Positions 26,000-35,639 of a stretch of 64,000 bases of DNA are shown here, in pieces. Source of the stretch: Sympetrum striolatum (lineage: Eukaryota; Arthropoda; Insecta; Odonata; Libellulidae); contig OX388350.1 of assembly GCA_947579665.1 (NCBI GenBank), positions 38,163,393 to 38,227,392 of the forward strand, given 5' to 3'. The translations under genes were made by a program, and so were the position numbers. Each line of letters starts with the position of its first letter. The stretch's first letter is position 1. Below the pieces are notes generated by a model. That model was not told the origin of the DNA. It did not search any database and saw only the letters and a list, made by a program, of their open reading frames with translations.

Positions 26000-26001
26000 T
26001 A

Positions 26002-26337
26002 ATTTGTAAAAAGAGAGCATTAGTAATAACAATAATTTATCCATCCAAAGATGAAACATTTTGTTACACAGGACAGGTTATATGAGAGATGAAACACAAT
26101 AATACATGCAACAGTGGATCACTCAATTTATTATCATTTAAATATTCAGGTACAGAATAGTAAAATGTTTTATGTGAAAATTTCTAGAAGTTTGACTAAA
26201 AAGAAAACATATTTACATGCTTTAAATGACGTGGTAACTTATTATAGAATATTATGCTAATTTCTTTTGGGCCCTTTTGTACAATGTCGATTCTGATAGA
26301 ATTTTGATGTATATTATTCTTAGTAAAATTAATATGA
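26002..26337. other. No gene seen
   Basis: Anonymous AT-rich sequence between the MITE and the Penelope-like remnant. Confidence 0.5.
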
Positions 26338-26470
26338 GAAGGCTGGACTTTGTGGAATACCATGAAAACTAAATCAGGAGAGTACGCTTTGTATGTTCCA
26401 CAATATATTTTTATTTTGACCCATTTGGACCAAAGACAGCCATCATCAGGTTTATATCAGTACTAGTACA
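26338..26470 (-). repeat. Penelope-like terminal repeat fragment
   Basis: GGCTGGACTTTGTGGAA, CCAT.AAAACTAAAT and GCCATCATCAGGTTT match, in the same order, a segment at 40,003-40,140. The beginning also matches the insert at 35,958-36,076. It lies directly 3' (minus strand) of the GIY-YIG remnant, where a Penelope pLTR is expected. Confidence 0.6.
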
Positions 26471-26504
26471 GCACATTGAGGAGGGAGAGAGAGGAGAAGA
26501 GGGG

Positions 26505-27150
26505 TCATGGGGGAGGGTGTCGATGTGATTGTTTGTGGGAGAGCATCTTGGAAGGAAGGTAAAGTAAAAGGGAAGGGTTAGAAAAAGTGTAGTTAAATGT
26601 AATGAGGGTTTTATGGGAATGAATTTTAATTACTTCCAAAGAGTCCATTTTTCTTTCCTTTGGGACTCGGTGAAGTAATTTCCCCTCGAAGGAGCTAGAG
26701 TGGCCCATCTCCCAAAGGTGTTCTGTGAATGCCGAATCAGGGATCCCTAACTGGAAGCAACATTGATGCTCTGTGGTCCTTATCTTATGGGATCTGCCAC
26801 TCTGACAGAACAATAGCCACATTCTAGTGGGTAAAGAGCCCTGGCTGGAGGGCATTGATTCATCACTGATATCTTTCTAGGGTGGTAATGACCTTTTTGG
26901 CATGTAGAAGGCTGCTTTTAATTTTAGGGGGGAGGTGGTTGGCTAATCTATGAGAAATATTTCCTAGAGAAGGTAATTTAACCCATTTCTGTATTATGGG
27001 GTCCTCGGGTGAAAAAAGTAAAGATTATCTTTGAGGCAAGTCCTTTACCAGTTCCTCTTGGTATACATTGTTCCATGCTATTTCTTTGATGACTTTCTGT
27101 TCCTCTTCGTATTCTTGAGAGGAGAGAGGAAGGGTTGATGAGCCTGTGGG
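26505..27150 (-). pseudogene. Penelope-like element, GIY-YIG endonuclease region remnant
   Basis: The minus ORF at 26,505-26,855 contains RTTEHQCCFQLGIPDSAFTE, then HLWEMGHSSSFE and a KERKMDSLEVIKI-like stretch. This follows the C-terminal GIY-YIG domain of Penelope-like retroelements ('R..EH......SA.AEH....GH...F.......R...EA..I'). The TGR(S) + R..EH step is preserved as SGRSHKIRTTEH. Upstream (26,990-26,860), out of frame, a Leu/Lys-rich stretch ending KVITTLERYQ fits the linker before the domain. The GIY and YIG tyrosine blocks are not intact and frames are broken, so it is dead. The reverse transcriptase was not found. Confidence 0.7.
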
Positions 27151-27983
27151 CCTTTGCATGGAATGCAACATATTTACGGGATGCATGTGGAGATGAAGAG
27201 TTCGGAATTATCTGGTTGGTAAATCTTGTTTTCCAGAATATTCTAAATTAAGGCCTATTCTCTTAGTAGAAAAAGAGAGAATCAAAATATTGAGGGAACT
27301 TCCCTAGCCTATAGGGAGGGAGAACCCATGGCTAAGCCATTCTTCTGAAAAATGAAATCCCAACCAAATTAATAATTTTATCAAACATAGAGGGATGAAA
27401 ATCTTAAAATTTCGTTTATCAATTCATGTTCTTGTACCACGTCCTCCAAAAGTTCACTAAGTATTTCTATAGAGTCAGTGGAGTGGAGTTGTTTGGAGTT
27501 AGTTAAGTGATGTTTTGTCAGCTTGGACATAGTTATAAATATGCCATACAGAAAATACATTTTTTGATTAATTTTCTGTAATCATGCTCCGGGTTGGGTT
27601 AGAAGGCATCGGCAGTTAATATGGCGTAAAAATATAGATACCAAGATCACATACCATATCGACTTTCTTAATTATATTTACCGTGATAAGTACTTTGGTT
27701 TTAGGTACAGCTACAGCGTAGCTAATTTGACTTCTTTCCAATCAACAATTCAAACAAGCTGATCATTATCTTTTTTGGTTCTTGCTTTTCCTTTTAGTGC
27801 CTGAAGTCGAACTTATAATGAATCATATGCTTGGTATCCTCTATGATTTTTCCTGGTAGTTCGTGCACACTGCTGCCTAAAAATTTCCTATCCATTTCTT
27901 GTCTTATCTGTGGGTCCGAATGAATGACGTCGATGGCATTGAGTCAGTCCTTCGAAAGAACGATGTTTCTTTATCATAACTCT
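27151..27983. other. No gene seen
   Basis: Anonymous sequence, possibly further Penelope-like decay at its left. Nothing is supported. Confidence 0.4.
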
Positions 27984-28574
27984 TTAGGGCCGTATTTATA
28001 GTCGACTTCCAGGAGATCCGCAGCGCCTAGCAGTCCCCCAAGGCCAAAAACGGTATTTATAGTCCTCTTTCTCCCCCTTACAACCCCCTTAGAGACTCGC
28101 AAGCTGTGAAAAGCTGGGTAACCGTGGTAGGTGATCCAGCGAACCCCTAAGGCGTGATATCGGTGGTGGCAGAACTGCGTACTAATTTTTTAAACATCAA
28201 ACATGGTGGACAATCAGTTCGAATCGTTCGATTAGATTCAACAATTGATGAATAAAATTAAATAGTGGACTGTCAAATCCTCAACGTTTCTTTGAATTAG
28301 TGTACAAATCAGCAGAATATTTTCGGTAGATATTTATTTTATCCTAATGCATTTAAAACTATCTAACGGATGTTTTAAAACCTCAGCTTGTGGAGTCGTT
28401 AATAAATGTGAAGTTATTAGTTTTATTAGGTAAAATATTGATTTCCTTGAGGTTGAATTTATTGGCAATTACAATACTTATTAGTAGAGATATATTTATG
28501 CTGTGCAAGGGTGATTCCTACTCGTGATTGCTGATTCTTTGTGGTCTTTTGTTGTCGTAGTCGTGATATGTAAC

Positions 28575-28990
28575 CTTTGACGCAGATGTCTACCATGGAG
28601 AAAGAGTAAATATTTACAGTGGAATGCTACAAGGGCCAGTATTAGGCCTATCGCTATTTTTAATATATATCAATGATATATTTTCTGTTATAAAGTGCTG
28701 TAAATTATACTTGTTTACTGATGATGCTGTATTAATATATTTTCACAAATACTTCAATGAGGCTGAAAGAGCTCTACAAACTGACTTAAATAACATTAAT
28801 AAGTGGTGCCATGATAAAAAATTAAAACTAAATGTTCACAAGACAAATGTGATGAAAATTAGAGTTAGAGAAGAAATAAATCATAAAGTGAAACCTCTAC
28901 AATACCTACACACTTACATCCAGCTTGCAGAAAATTACTTCTCCAGTAAGCACAAGGAAAAGTTTGCTACAAAACATGGCATGACAGAGA
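28575..28990 (+). pseudogene. LINE reverse transcriptase fragment
   Basis: The frame reads VYHGERVNIYSGMLQGPVLG, then LFLIYINDIF, LFTDDAVLIY, and a NKWCHDKKLKLNVHKTNVMK block. That is motifs B to D of a non-LTR reverse transcriptase: the QG, the Y-I-N-D and the TDD in place of ADD. The usual 'GV.QGS.LGP' is altered (GMLQGPVLGL). The frame ends in unrelated sequence after about 28,900. Truncated at both ends. It lies between the outer and inner Harbinger left ends. Confidence 0.8.
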
Positions 28991-29549
28991 TAGAATAACA
29001 TTTAATTTTTCATATTATAATAAGAGCAATAGATAAGTATATGCAGCACTTACAATTTTTGGAATCATAAGTAGTATTTTGTGATAGTTTTTGTAAACTT
29101 CATGCTTTATTTTGCTAGAAACGTATGAAATTGTTTTTAATATTCATCATTAATTTATGAAATATTCCAAATTTTAGATAATTTGTAATCTTAGGCTTTG
29201 ATGAGCCTATATCTGGCTCAAGAGTACCAAAAAGATGAATACTTACAATCCTGTTTCTTGAAATTAAATGTCATGCAAATTAATTTGTAAGCCGGCGTTC
29301 ACAGGCAGGCGATATTATTTACATTACATTATTGTATTGTTTGAACAAAACAATACAACAAAAGAATAATAACAAACAATTTTTCTGAATAAAATATTCT
29401 ATTCTAATCATAAATCTCATGGATAGAATCAGTTGAATTTAATGGTGCGTGAGAAAATGTATTCATAGGATTTATCTGTGAATGTGAAGAAAGTTGGTGA
29501 AAAGTCTCCTATATATTGTTTTATGACGTCGAAATTTCTATTGTTTGTG
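28991..29549 (+). other. Probable LINE 3' untranslated remnant
   Basis: There is no ORF. AATAAA followed by ATTCTATTCTAA at 29,390-29,405 resembles a poly(A) signal with a short tandem tail, as at LINE 3' ends. The link to the fragment at 28.6 kb is inferred from orientation only. Confidence 0.35.
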
Positions 29550-29627
29550 TAACAAGTTTTGGTATCTAGATACCGAAACTTGTTAAGCATTAAATGGATG
29601 AAGCAGCTGCTTCATTCATCTAATGCT
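29550..29627. repeat. Two abutting palindromes
   Basis: 29,550-29,585 is a 36-bp palindrome centred on CTAG at 29,567/8 with one mismatched pair; its half is TAACAAGTTTTGGTATCT. 29,586-29,627 is a 42-bp palindrome centred on CAGCTG at 29,606/7 with two mismatched pairs; its half starts AGCATTAAATGGATGAAGCA. They meet without a gap and end 44 bp before the inner Harbinger left end. Confidence 0.85.
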
Positions 29628-30339
29628 GCCGAGGCAATATTTATTCTTGATTTTTTTATTTAATCGACTTAGGGCCGGTTGCACCATCTCCGGCTACACT
29701 CCTAGTTACGGTTAGGGTCGAGGTGACGGGCAGTTTTACGTTGCACCACCTCTGATTTTGCCTTGGGTCTCGGCTAAAGCAGCTCAAACCGTAACCCCTG
29801 GTAGATCCATCGGTTTCGTGATAGCCAGAGGTCGGTGAACTCTTGAGCGAAAAAACAGTTTTTAATTTTTTACATGAAATGCATTCAAGATATCGGCTTA
29901 AAAAAAATTTTGTAGATTTTTCCTATAAAATTGATGATTCAACATTTTTGGTATAGCTCAATAATGTATTTTGTAGCAAACAAAAATTAAAATATTTATT
30001 ACAACGTTTTTTTCCCGTGCATCCAAACTCTGACGACGATTTCTCTGGAAATATTTAAACATGCATCATGATTCTTTAACAGTAAAGTAATAGATGCCTA
30101 TAGCCTGTGACGGTCCTATCATTTGATCCAATTTCACATAAACAAAGTATAAATAATTAGAAAACTGAAGGTGCACCACTGATTGAACATGAAAATATCA
30201 GTCTCTAGCTAAATCGCGTATTGTTGGGAAATCATGGGTATAGTAAGCAAAAGTATTGTAAAGAAAACATCAAATTTACATATAAAGGCAAAACGAAGAA
30301 GATATCTTAAACGGTTTTCGAGTTACAGATTTTTTAACT

Positions 30340-31194
30340 TTAGAGAACGGGGGTTTTGCTACTCCGTGACGGTGGACCCTCACGGGATCTTTTTTGAATA
30401 TTAGTATGCACATTTCCTCTCTTGACTGAAACATAATCTTTTTTCCCTGGCATCATCCTGCTAACTTCATCACTGTTATAAAACTGTATTACTACTTTCT
30501 TTACAACAGACTCCTTCACATTTTTCCCTGGTTTTGCATCAGGTGTACTGAGGATTCCTTTTTCCCTAACCAGGGTCTTAGTTCTTCTAGCCATCCTATT
30601 ACTCACTCCAAATTCATTTTCAATTCTTGCAAGAGTCCAGCTCTGAGGTAAAACAGTTAAAACAAGTAGTTCTTCACTCCTACTTTCAGTTTGCTGAAAT
30701 TTTTCCTTCAGCTGAGCTAACATTTCAGAGTCAGGGTCCTCTTCAGTCTGCCTTTGTCCCATATTACTGTCCAATAATTTCTCTGAGAGCTTCTGTTTCA
30801 CTTTATCCAGTTTCCTTGAACAATATCCAGGGTCAACACGTATTCTTTTCTTATTGATGGGGGACTCTTCAAGAAATGTAAGAGATTTGTTCAAATAATC
30901 TACAGATGAACTGAGATCAACAAATGTAGCATAAACTGCAGTTTCTTGCTAGGTAAACGGTTTAGAATCATTGTTCACTGAGACTTCAATTCAGTTTCTT
31001 GTGATGTGGAATTTTTCTTACCAAGCAGTTTCCTGCAACTATCACAAAGTTTCATTCCAGGTTTAATTAAATTTTTTTCCTCACACATCCACATTTGAAC
31101 AGTCCTCAGTTTTTTTTAAACATTTGTGGCCAGTTTTTGCAAATGGATTACAACAGTATCTATTATAGGATGACACTTCCTGAGTTTCAGCCAT
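30340..31194 (-). pseudogene. Truncated member of an insect multi-copy 'MPGKKDxVSVK' protein family
   Basis: Minus strand, start ATG at 31,194 (MAETQEVSSYNRYCCNPF). A Cys-rich start (CCNPF...CDSCRK) comes first; a frame change occurs at an 8-A run near 31,115. A further TAG interrupts at about 30,950. The longest frame (30,340-30,894) then gives a Lys-rich linker, LLVLTVLPQSWTLARIENEF (a helix-turn-helix-like block), GVSNRMARRTKTLVREKGIL, and SRMMPGKKDYVSVK. I recognise this order from numerous uncharacterised insect proteins. Homology stops at about 30,395 (HTNIQKR); full members continue far beyond, so the 3' part is missing. Its repetitive nature and flanks suggest a transposon protein. 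Function unknown. Confidence 0.65.
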
Positions 31195-31559
31195 GATTAT
31201 GTTTTTCACGACCCACAGCTGAATTTGGCAAACTTTTTAAAAGAATGATCACACTGTATAACACAACTCTTCTTGCAAACAGCTCAATCCTGTCAGCTAA
31301 AAACACACAGATATTTAAGTGTTGAGAACACAAATCGAACTAACTATCGAACCCCCTGCCACGCGCCACTGGCGGATTGCAGGGTTTAAATGTAAAAAAA
31401 AAAAAACTATTTGTTTCAAGATATCTACTCTAGAACAGAACCAATAATCAACTCAACAATACAATATTCCAACAATTCAACAGAAAATAAACAACTTTTA
31501 AAAAGCCTAGTGGCACATTGGATATGCAAGCCTAGTAAATATTTGTGAACAAACACATG

Positions 31560-32092
31560 TGGTGTAACATGTGAAAAATACCCATTTTGGGCCTGGAGAG
31601 GTAATTTAAAAATTCAAAATGTGCATGATCCCATTGTGATCCCAAATTGAGATTTGGTGGAAATGGAGTCAAAACATGATAGATTCTTTGATATTTTTTG
31701 GAAAAAAAAAATATTATACCTTTTCTGAGATATTCAAATTTTAAATTTGACCCTCATGACCTCGAAATTAATTTTCTATTAAATTTTCTATAAAAGCAGT
31801 CATGTTGCATATCATATTAAAGCTTAAGAAAATAGTTACAAATTAATGTTTGTTAGAGCTTTCTATCTTTTACAGTTCAGAAGTTATGTTAAACTTTATT
31901 TCCACGTGCATGCTTATTTTTACGTTTTTTTGTAAACTTTGAACCCCCATAGCAACAAAACTAATAAACAGAAAAATCTAAAAATTGGATTTTTACTTAT
32001 CTTGGGGCAAGTAATTAATGAGCCAATTATGAAAGAAATCTGAAATGGTGAGGTAAAAATGTTGTGATCACTTGATATGGAACGACCCTTAT
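31560..32092. repeat. Probable terminal part of the element carrying the preceding gene
   Basis: Non-coding, low-complexity AT-rich sequence that ends in TGATATGGAACGACCC at about 32,090. That kind of terminus is shared by many insect repeats. The opposite end was not located. Immediately after it the Myb-type ORF begins in mid-domain, as if an insertion had cut its 5' part off. Confidence 0.35.
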
Positions 32093-32427
32093 CAATGACA
32101 TGGACATGTATTAATTTGCTACCCTTTCTAGAACCATTTAGCAGCCGAAAAAGGCCTCAAAGGATAACAGATCCTAAGGGAGATGCCACCAAAACATTTG
32201 GAGAATTGGCTCAAATGAAGCTGCAGGTGGCATCCCTGCAAAAACAACAAATAGAGGAAACTCACTCTGAAAAAAAGCAATGGGAAAAAGAGGCCCATTG
32301 TTTAAGAATTAAGATCTTGGAAGAAGAGTTAAGGATCAAGAAGGAGGAGCTTGAAATTAAGAAGGAGGAACTTGTAATTAAGAAGTTGGAAGTCTTTATT
32401 AAAACAAAACAATTAGAGAGTATGTAA
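32077..32427 (+). pseudogene. Harbinger partner protein (Myb/SANT-type), C-terminal part
   Basis: The recognisable part (about 32,145-32,427) has KRPQRITDPKGDATKTFGEL, a short Ala/Gln region, and a Glu/Lys-rich coiled coil with the repeat KKEEL to the stop at 32,427. This is the C-terminus typical of the Myb/SANT-like DNA-binding second protein of PIF/Harbinger elements. It lies tail to tail with the transposase on the other strand, with 110 bp between the stops, which is the usual two-gene arrangement. The N-terminal trihelix/SANT part is missing, and the first 20 or so codons derive from the flanking repeat. A comparable tail occurs at 35,468-35,617. Confidence 0.65.
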
Positions 32428-32537
32428 AAACTTTATAATAAGTAAATAAATAGAAAGATTATTATTTTAATTTGACCATTATTTTTTTATATACACGAAT
32501 ATTGAATTTACTATGCAGAGGGTACATATAAAATAAT

Positions 32538-34945
32538 TCACATTAGGTTGCTAAAATATTCAACGAATGGTTCACGAAATTGCCTTCTTCCATCATCCTC
32601 TTGTTCATTCCCCATCTCTTGGTCTTCCTCTATATCTCTGACACTCGGGTCATTAGGTGGTTCTCTTTCCTTTTCCCTGATGGCAAGATTGTGCAGAACA
32701 GCACAAGCAACTATGACAGTCATTGCTGTATTTAATGATAGCCTTATTCCCAACGATAGCACAGGGAACCTCCTCTTCCACACTCCATAGGATCGCTACA
32801 CTGTGTTTCTCGTTCTTATTAGACTTTCATTGAAGAGATTTTCTTCTCTCAGAGCTGGGTTCCTGATGGGGGTCATTAAATATTTTTCTAATTTGTAACC
32901 CAAGTCCCCTAAAATTACACCTCCTCCCATGAGTTCCCTTTCAAATAGGGATTTCAATTGGGAATTGTTAAATATAGTTTGGTCATGGGTGGACCCTGGC
33001 CAACGAGCAACAATATTCATAATCTGAAGTTTGGCATCACAAAGAGTTTGGACATTGAGGGAAAAATTCCCCTTTCGGTTTCTATAACTTTCTGCTGAAT
33101 TTCCACCTATATGGAAGAAATGAAAAAAAATGATCTTAATATAATGATCACTTTCTTATTGATATGTTCATAGGTTAGAATTGCGAGTAGGTATAAAGGG
33201 AATTTTGAAAATTATTAGTGATAAAATGTCAGGACAGGATACTAAATTATTTAAGACTTTAAGCAATATACTATCTACATGCTTGAAGGGAAAGCAGGTT
33301 AAGTAGATATAGTAATGTTTCATAGCGCTCCATTTCTCTTTCAATGTTAAATTTATATGATACCACCCTAAGAAATTTATTTTGCACTCTTTCAAGGGAA
33401 TGGATATATTTGTAGTAGAAAGGGTTCCATATAACTGAACAGTATTCAAATTGGGATCTTACAAGGGAAGTATACAGTAATTTATAGCAAGTAGTGTTAT
33501 TAAAGTCTTCACAAACACTCCCAATGAAGCCCCGCATCTTATAAGCCTTGGTGGTAATGAGATGTATATGCAGCTATTTACTTAACAGTCATGAAATCTT
33601 TATAACTTAAAATGAGATTAAGTTATATGTGTGTACATGAAATAACATGCAATATCATGTAATACCTCAATATTTAATTTTTATTTAAGTCATAGAAGGC
33701 GTAACCACCTGATAGAGCCATGAAAATTCACTTTGTCTTCTTAATGAATAAGTATTTATATTATTATTTTTGGTGCCCTGGATAGTATCTATATTTACAT
33801 TTACATTTTAATTGAGAATTATTTGAGCTATTATAAGCAATCTGACCACAATTCTTTGACATTTGAAATTTAGAACACTGGAAAATAAATTTGATACATT
33901 TAAACAAACTGTCCTAAAATTTATCATTCAATTTAATTTTTATTCCATTAGATTATTTTTAAAATTATTAATGCATACTAGCATTTTCCTTTGGATACCT
34001 ATACAAAGTGCTAAGTATGGTAAAAGAATCTGTCATGTAGGATTGTAAGTCGAACATTAGCTTGTAGTTAAACACCACTCCCAAGTTATATGACTCTCTT
34101 TAAACTCTTTTCAGAGAGAAAATATTCTGAATGGAAGGGAGCTTTTGATTTATAATATGTGATTACATTACACCTTTGGATGTTAAGCTCCATAAAATTC
34201 TTATGGCATTAATCATTCATCTTTTTGAGCGAGTTTTGTAATAGTTGAACTTATTTAACTTTGAAATTATTTCAAAAAAGGTATTCTTGGTTCAACTTCA
34301 AGTAACTCAGTGACTGGAAACTCTTAGATATTGCTCACCTGGAGATGATATTTTGATGTGGGTGCAATCTATAGCGCCAATCACTTTAGGAAATCGAGCA
34401 ATATTATGAAACTCCCTTTGAACTTTCCTTCTTTCTTCTTCACTCTTCGGAAGGGATATATACCTCCATCCTAAAGAAGCTATTGCTTCGCTAACCTTCC
34501 GGACTGTCCTGGACGCGGTAGATTTGTGTACCCCACAAAAATCACCGGCTGAAATAAGCATTGAGCCTGTGGCAAAAAACCGTAGTGCCAGCAGTAATTG
34601 TTCCATAGGAGACAATGAATTATTCCTGAGGAGAATTAAAGATATCAAAGTTAAATAATACAAGGATATCGTAATATAATTTTATTGAAGACGTCAAAAA
34701 AATATAACCTACCGGTCGGTTGTATGTTTTAACTTTCCCTCCACCATCTCCAACAGCTTCAACACAGACGACTTGCAAAGACGAAACCGCATGAAAAATT
34801 CCTCGTCGCTCCAAATGTATAAATGCACTGGAGGCTGTATTATATTCCGCTTCCTTGGAAGAACTTGCACCATTTCCAAGAGAAGTTCGTCGTCGGAATC
34901 AGCTAGCTCCTCGAACATGCCACCACAAAAAAATACTTCGTCCAT
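32538..34945 (-). pseudogene. HARBI1-like PIF/Harbinger transposase, three exons, one stop codon
   Basis: Exon 1 (34,945-34,713) starts MDEVFFCGGMFEELAD and contains EEFFMRFRLCKSSVLKLL, the helix-turn-helix region. Exon 2 (34,625-34,339) has LLLALRFFATGSM, GDFCGVHKSTASR and VIGAIDCTHIKI, with the first catalytic Asp. Exon 3 (33,106-32,538) has ESYRNRKG, WPGSTHDQTIF, GGVILGDLGYKLEKYLMTP with the second Asp, then RTRNTV-stop-RSYGVWKRRFP and AVLHNLA. Intron 1 (87 bp) and intron 2 (1,232 bp) have GT-AG borders (GTAGGT...CCTCAG; GTGAGC...TATAG) and keep the frame. The joined frame would be about 362 residues, close to HARBI1. The only break is TAG at 32,798-32,796, where the family has the third catalytic Glu of the DDE triad (R..VER.FG). 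Intron 2 hosts a LINE remnant. The transposase cuts and pastes the element together with its Myb-type partner. Confidence 0.88.
33170..33585 (-). pseudogene. LINE fragment nested in the transposase intron
   Basis: The minus frame at 33,537-33,271 holds MRGFIGSVCEDFNNTTCYKL, then SLVRSQFEYCSVIWNP and LERVQNKFLR. These are the post-catalytic region of Jockey/CR1-type reverse transcriptase ('LGFI.R.C.DF......LY..LVRS.LEY.S.+W.P...IE..QK+FLR'). A frame change near 33,270 leads to VLNNLVSCPDILSLIIF, the following segment of the same protein. It lies wholly inside intron 2 of the HARBI1-like gene, same strand, so it arrived after that gene. Confidence 0.8.
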
Positions 34946-34964
34946 CTTCTATGTTTACGTAGCG

Positions 34965-35330
34965 CAGTTAGCGAGTGCATCCGTGACTCCGGTCTCCGTG
35001 GTATATTTGTGAACCCCACAAAAATCACCGGCTGAGTTAAGCAATAAATTTCTTGCTAGAAATTCACTGGATATCGGATCGTCTTCAATAAAATATAATT
35101 TGGTAAAATTTCACTTTAAGGCCCAACAGCTTCAACACAGACGACTTGCAAAGACGAATCCGCACGAAAAATTCCTCTTTGCTCGAAATAGAAAAATGCA
35201 CTGGACGTTGTTTTAAATTCCGCTTCCTTAGAAGAGCTTGCACCATTTCCAAGAGAAGTTCGTAGTCGGAATGAGCTAGGTCCTCGAACATGTCAACACA
35301 AAAACAAACGTCCATCTTCTATAGTAAGAA
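34965..35330 (-). pseudogene. Third HARBI1-like copy: exon 1 plus a scrap of exon 2
   Basis: 35,315-35,105 encodes MDVCFCVDMFEDLAHSDYEL and EEFFVRIRLCKSSVLKLL, clearly paralogous to exon 1 of the neighbouring transposase. At 34,990-35,045 the exon 2 segment for the FCGVHK block (plus-strand CCCCACAAAAATCACCGGCT) is retained. The sequence between is lost. It is a deletion derivative of the same subfamily as the 32.5-34.9 kb copy. Confidence 0.75.
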
Positions 35331-35339
35331 GTAGTTTTT

Positions 35340-35460
35340 TCCCGGTGAGTTGCTTGAAGGAAGTATTCTCGGGTTTCCAACCGGGCAGCGTCTCTCCATT
35401 CTGTCAACGTTTCGGATAAGCACACTGCAGCCATCTTCAAGACTGACTGACGGAGTTAAT
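35340..35460. repeat. Retroelement-end-like segment
   Basis: GTCAACGTTTCGG followed by CAGCCATCTTCAAG resembles the conserved 'CGTTTCGGC...GCCATC.TCAGG' end region of Penelope-like repeats seen at 26.4 and 40.1 kb. No coding sequence. Confidence 0.35.
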
Positions 35461-35467
35461 AAAACTA

Positions 35468-35617
35468 CAGAAGACCATCCTACAGAAGGAACATACTGAA
35501 AAGGAAAGGAGGGAAAATGAACTGCATGCTATTAAAATAAGAATTGCTTTGGCAGAGAAGAAGAGGATTCTTCTTGATATTGATCTAAAGGAAAAGGAAT
35601 TAAATAAATATTTATGA
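35468..35617 (+). pseudogene. Harbinger partner protein tail, second copy
   Basis: The open frame gives a charged coiled coil (HTEKERRENELHAIKIRIAL, then DIDLKEKELNKYL-stop at 35,617). It lies 20-odd bases from, and tail to tail with, the second transposase copy. That repeats the arrangement at 32.1-32.5 kb. Only about 50 codons remain. Confidence 0.6.
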
Positions 35618-35639
35618 AAAGAATATTAATTATTCATTT

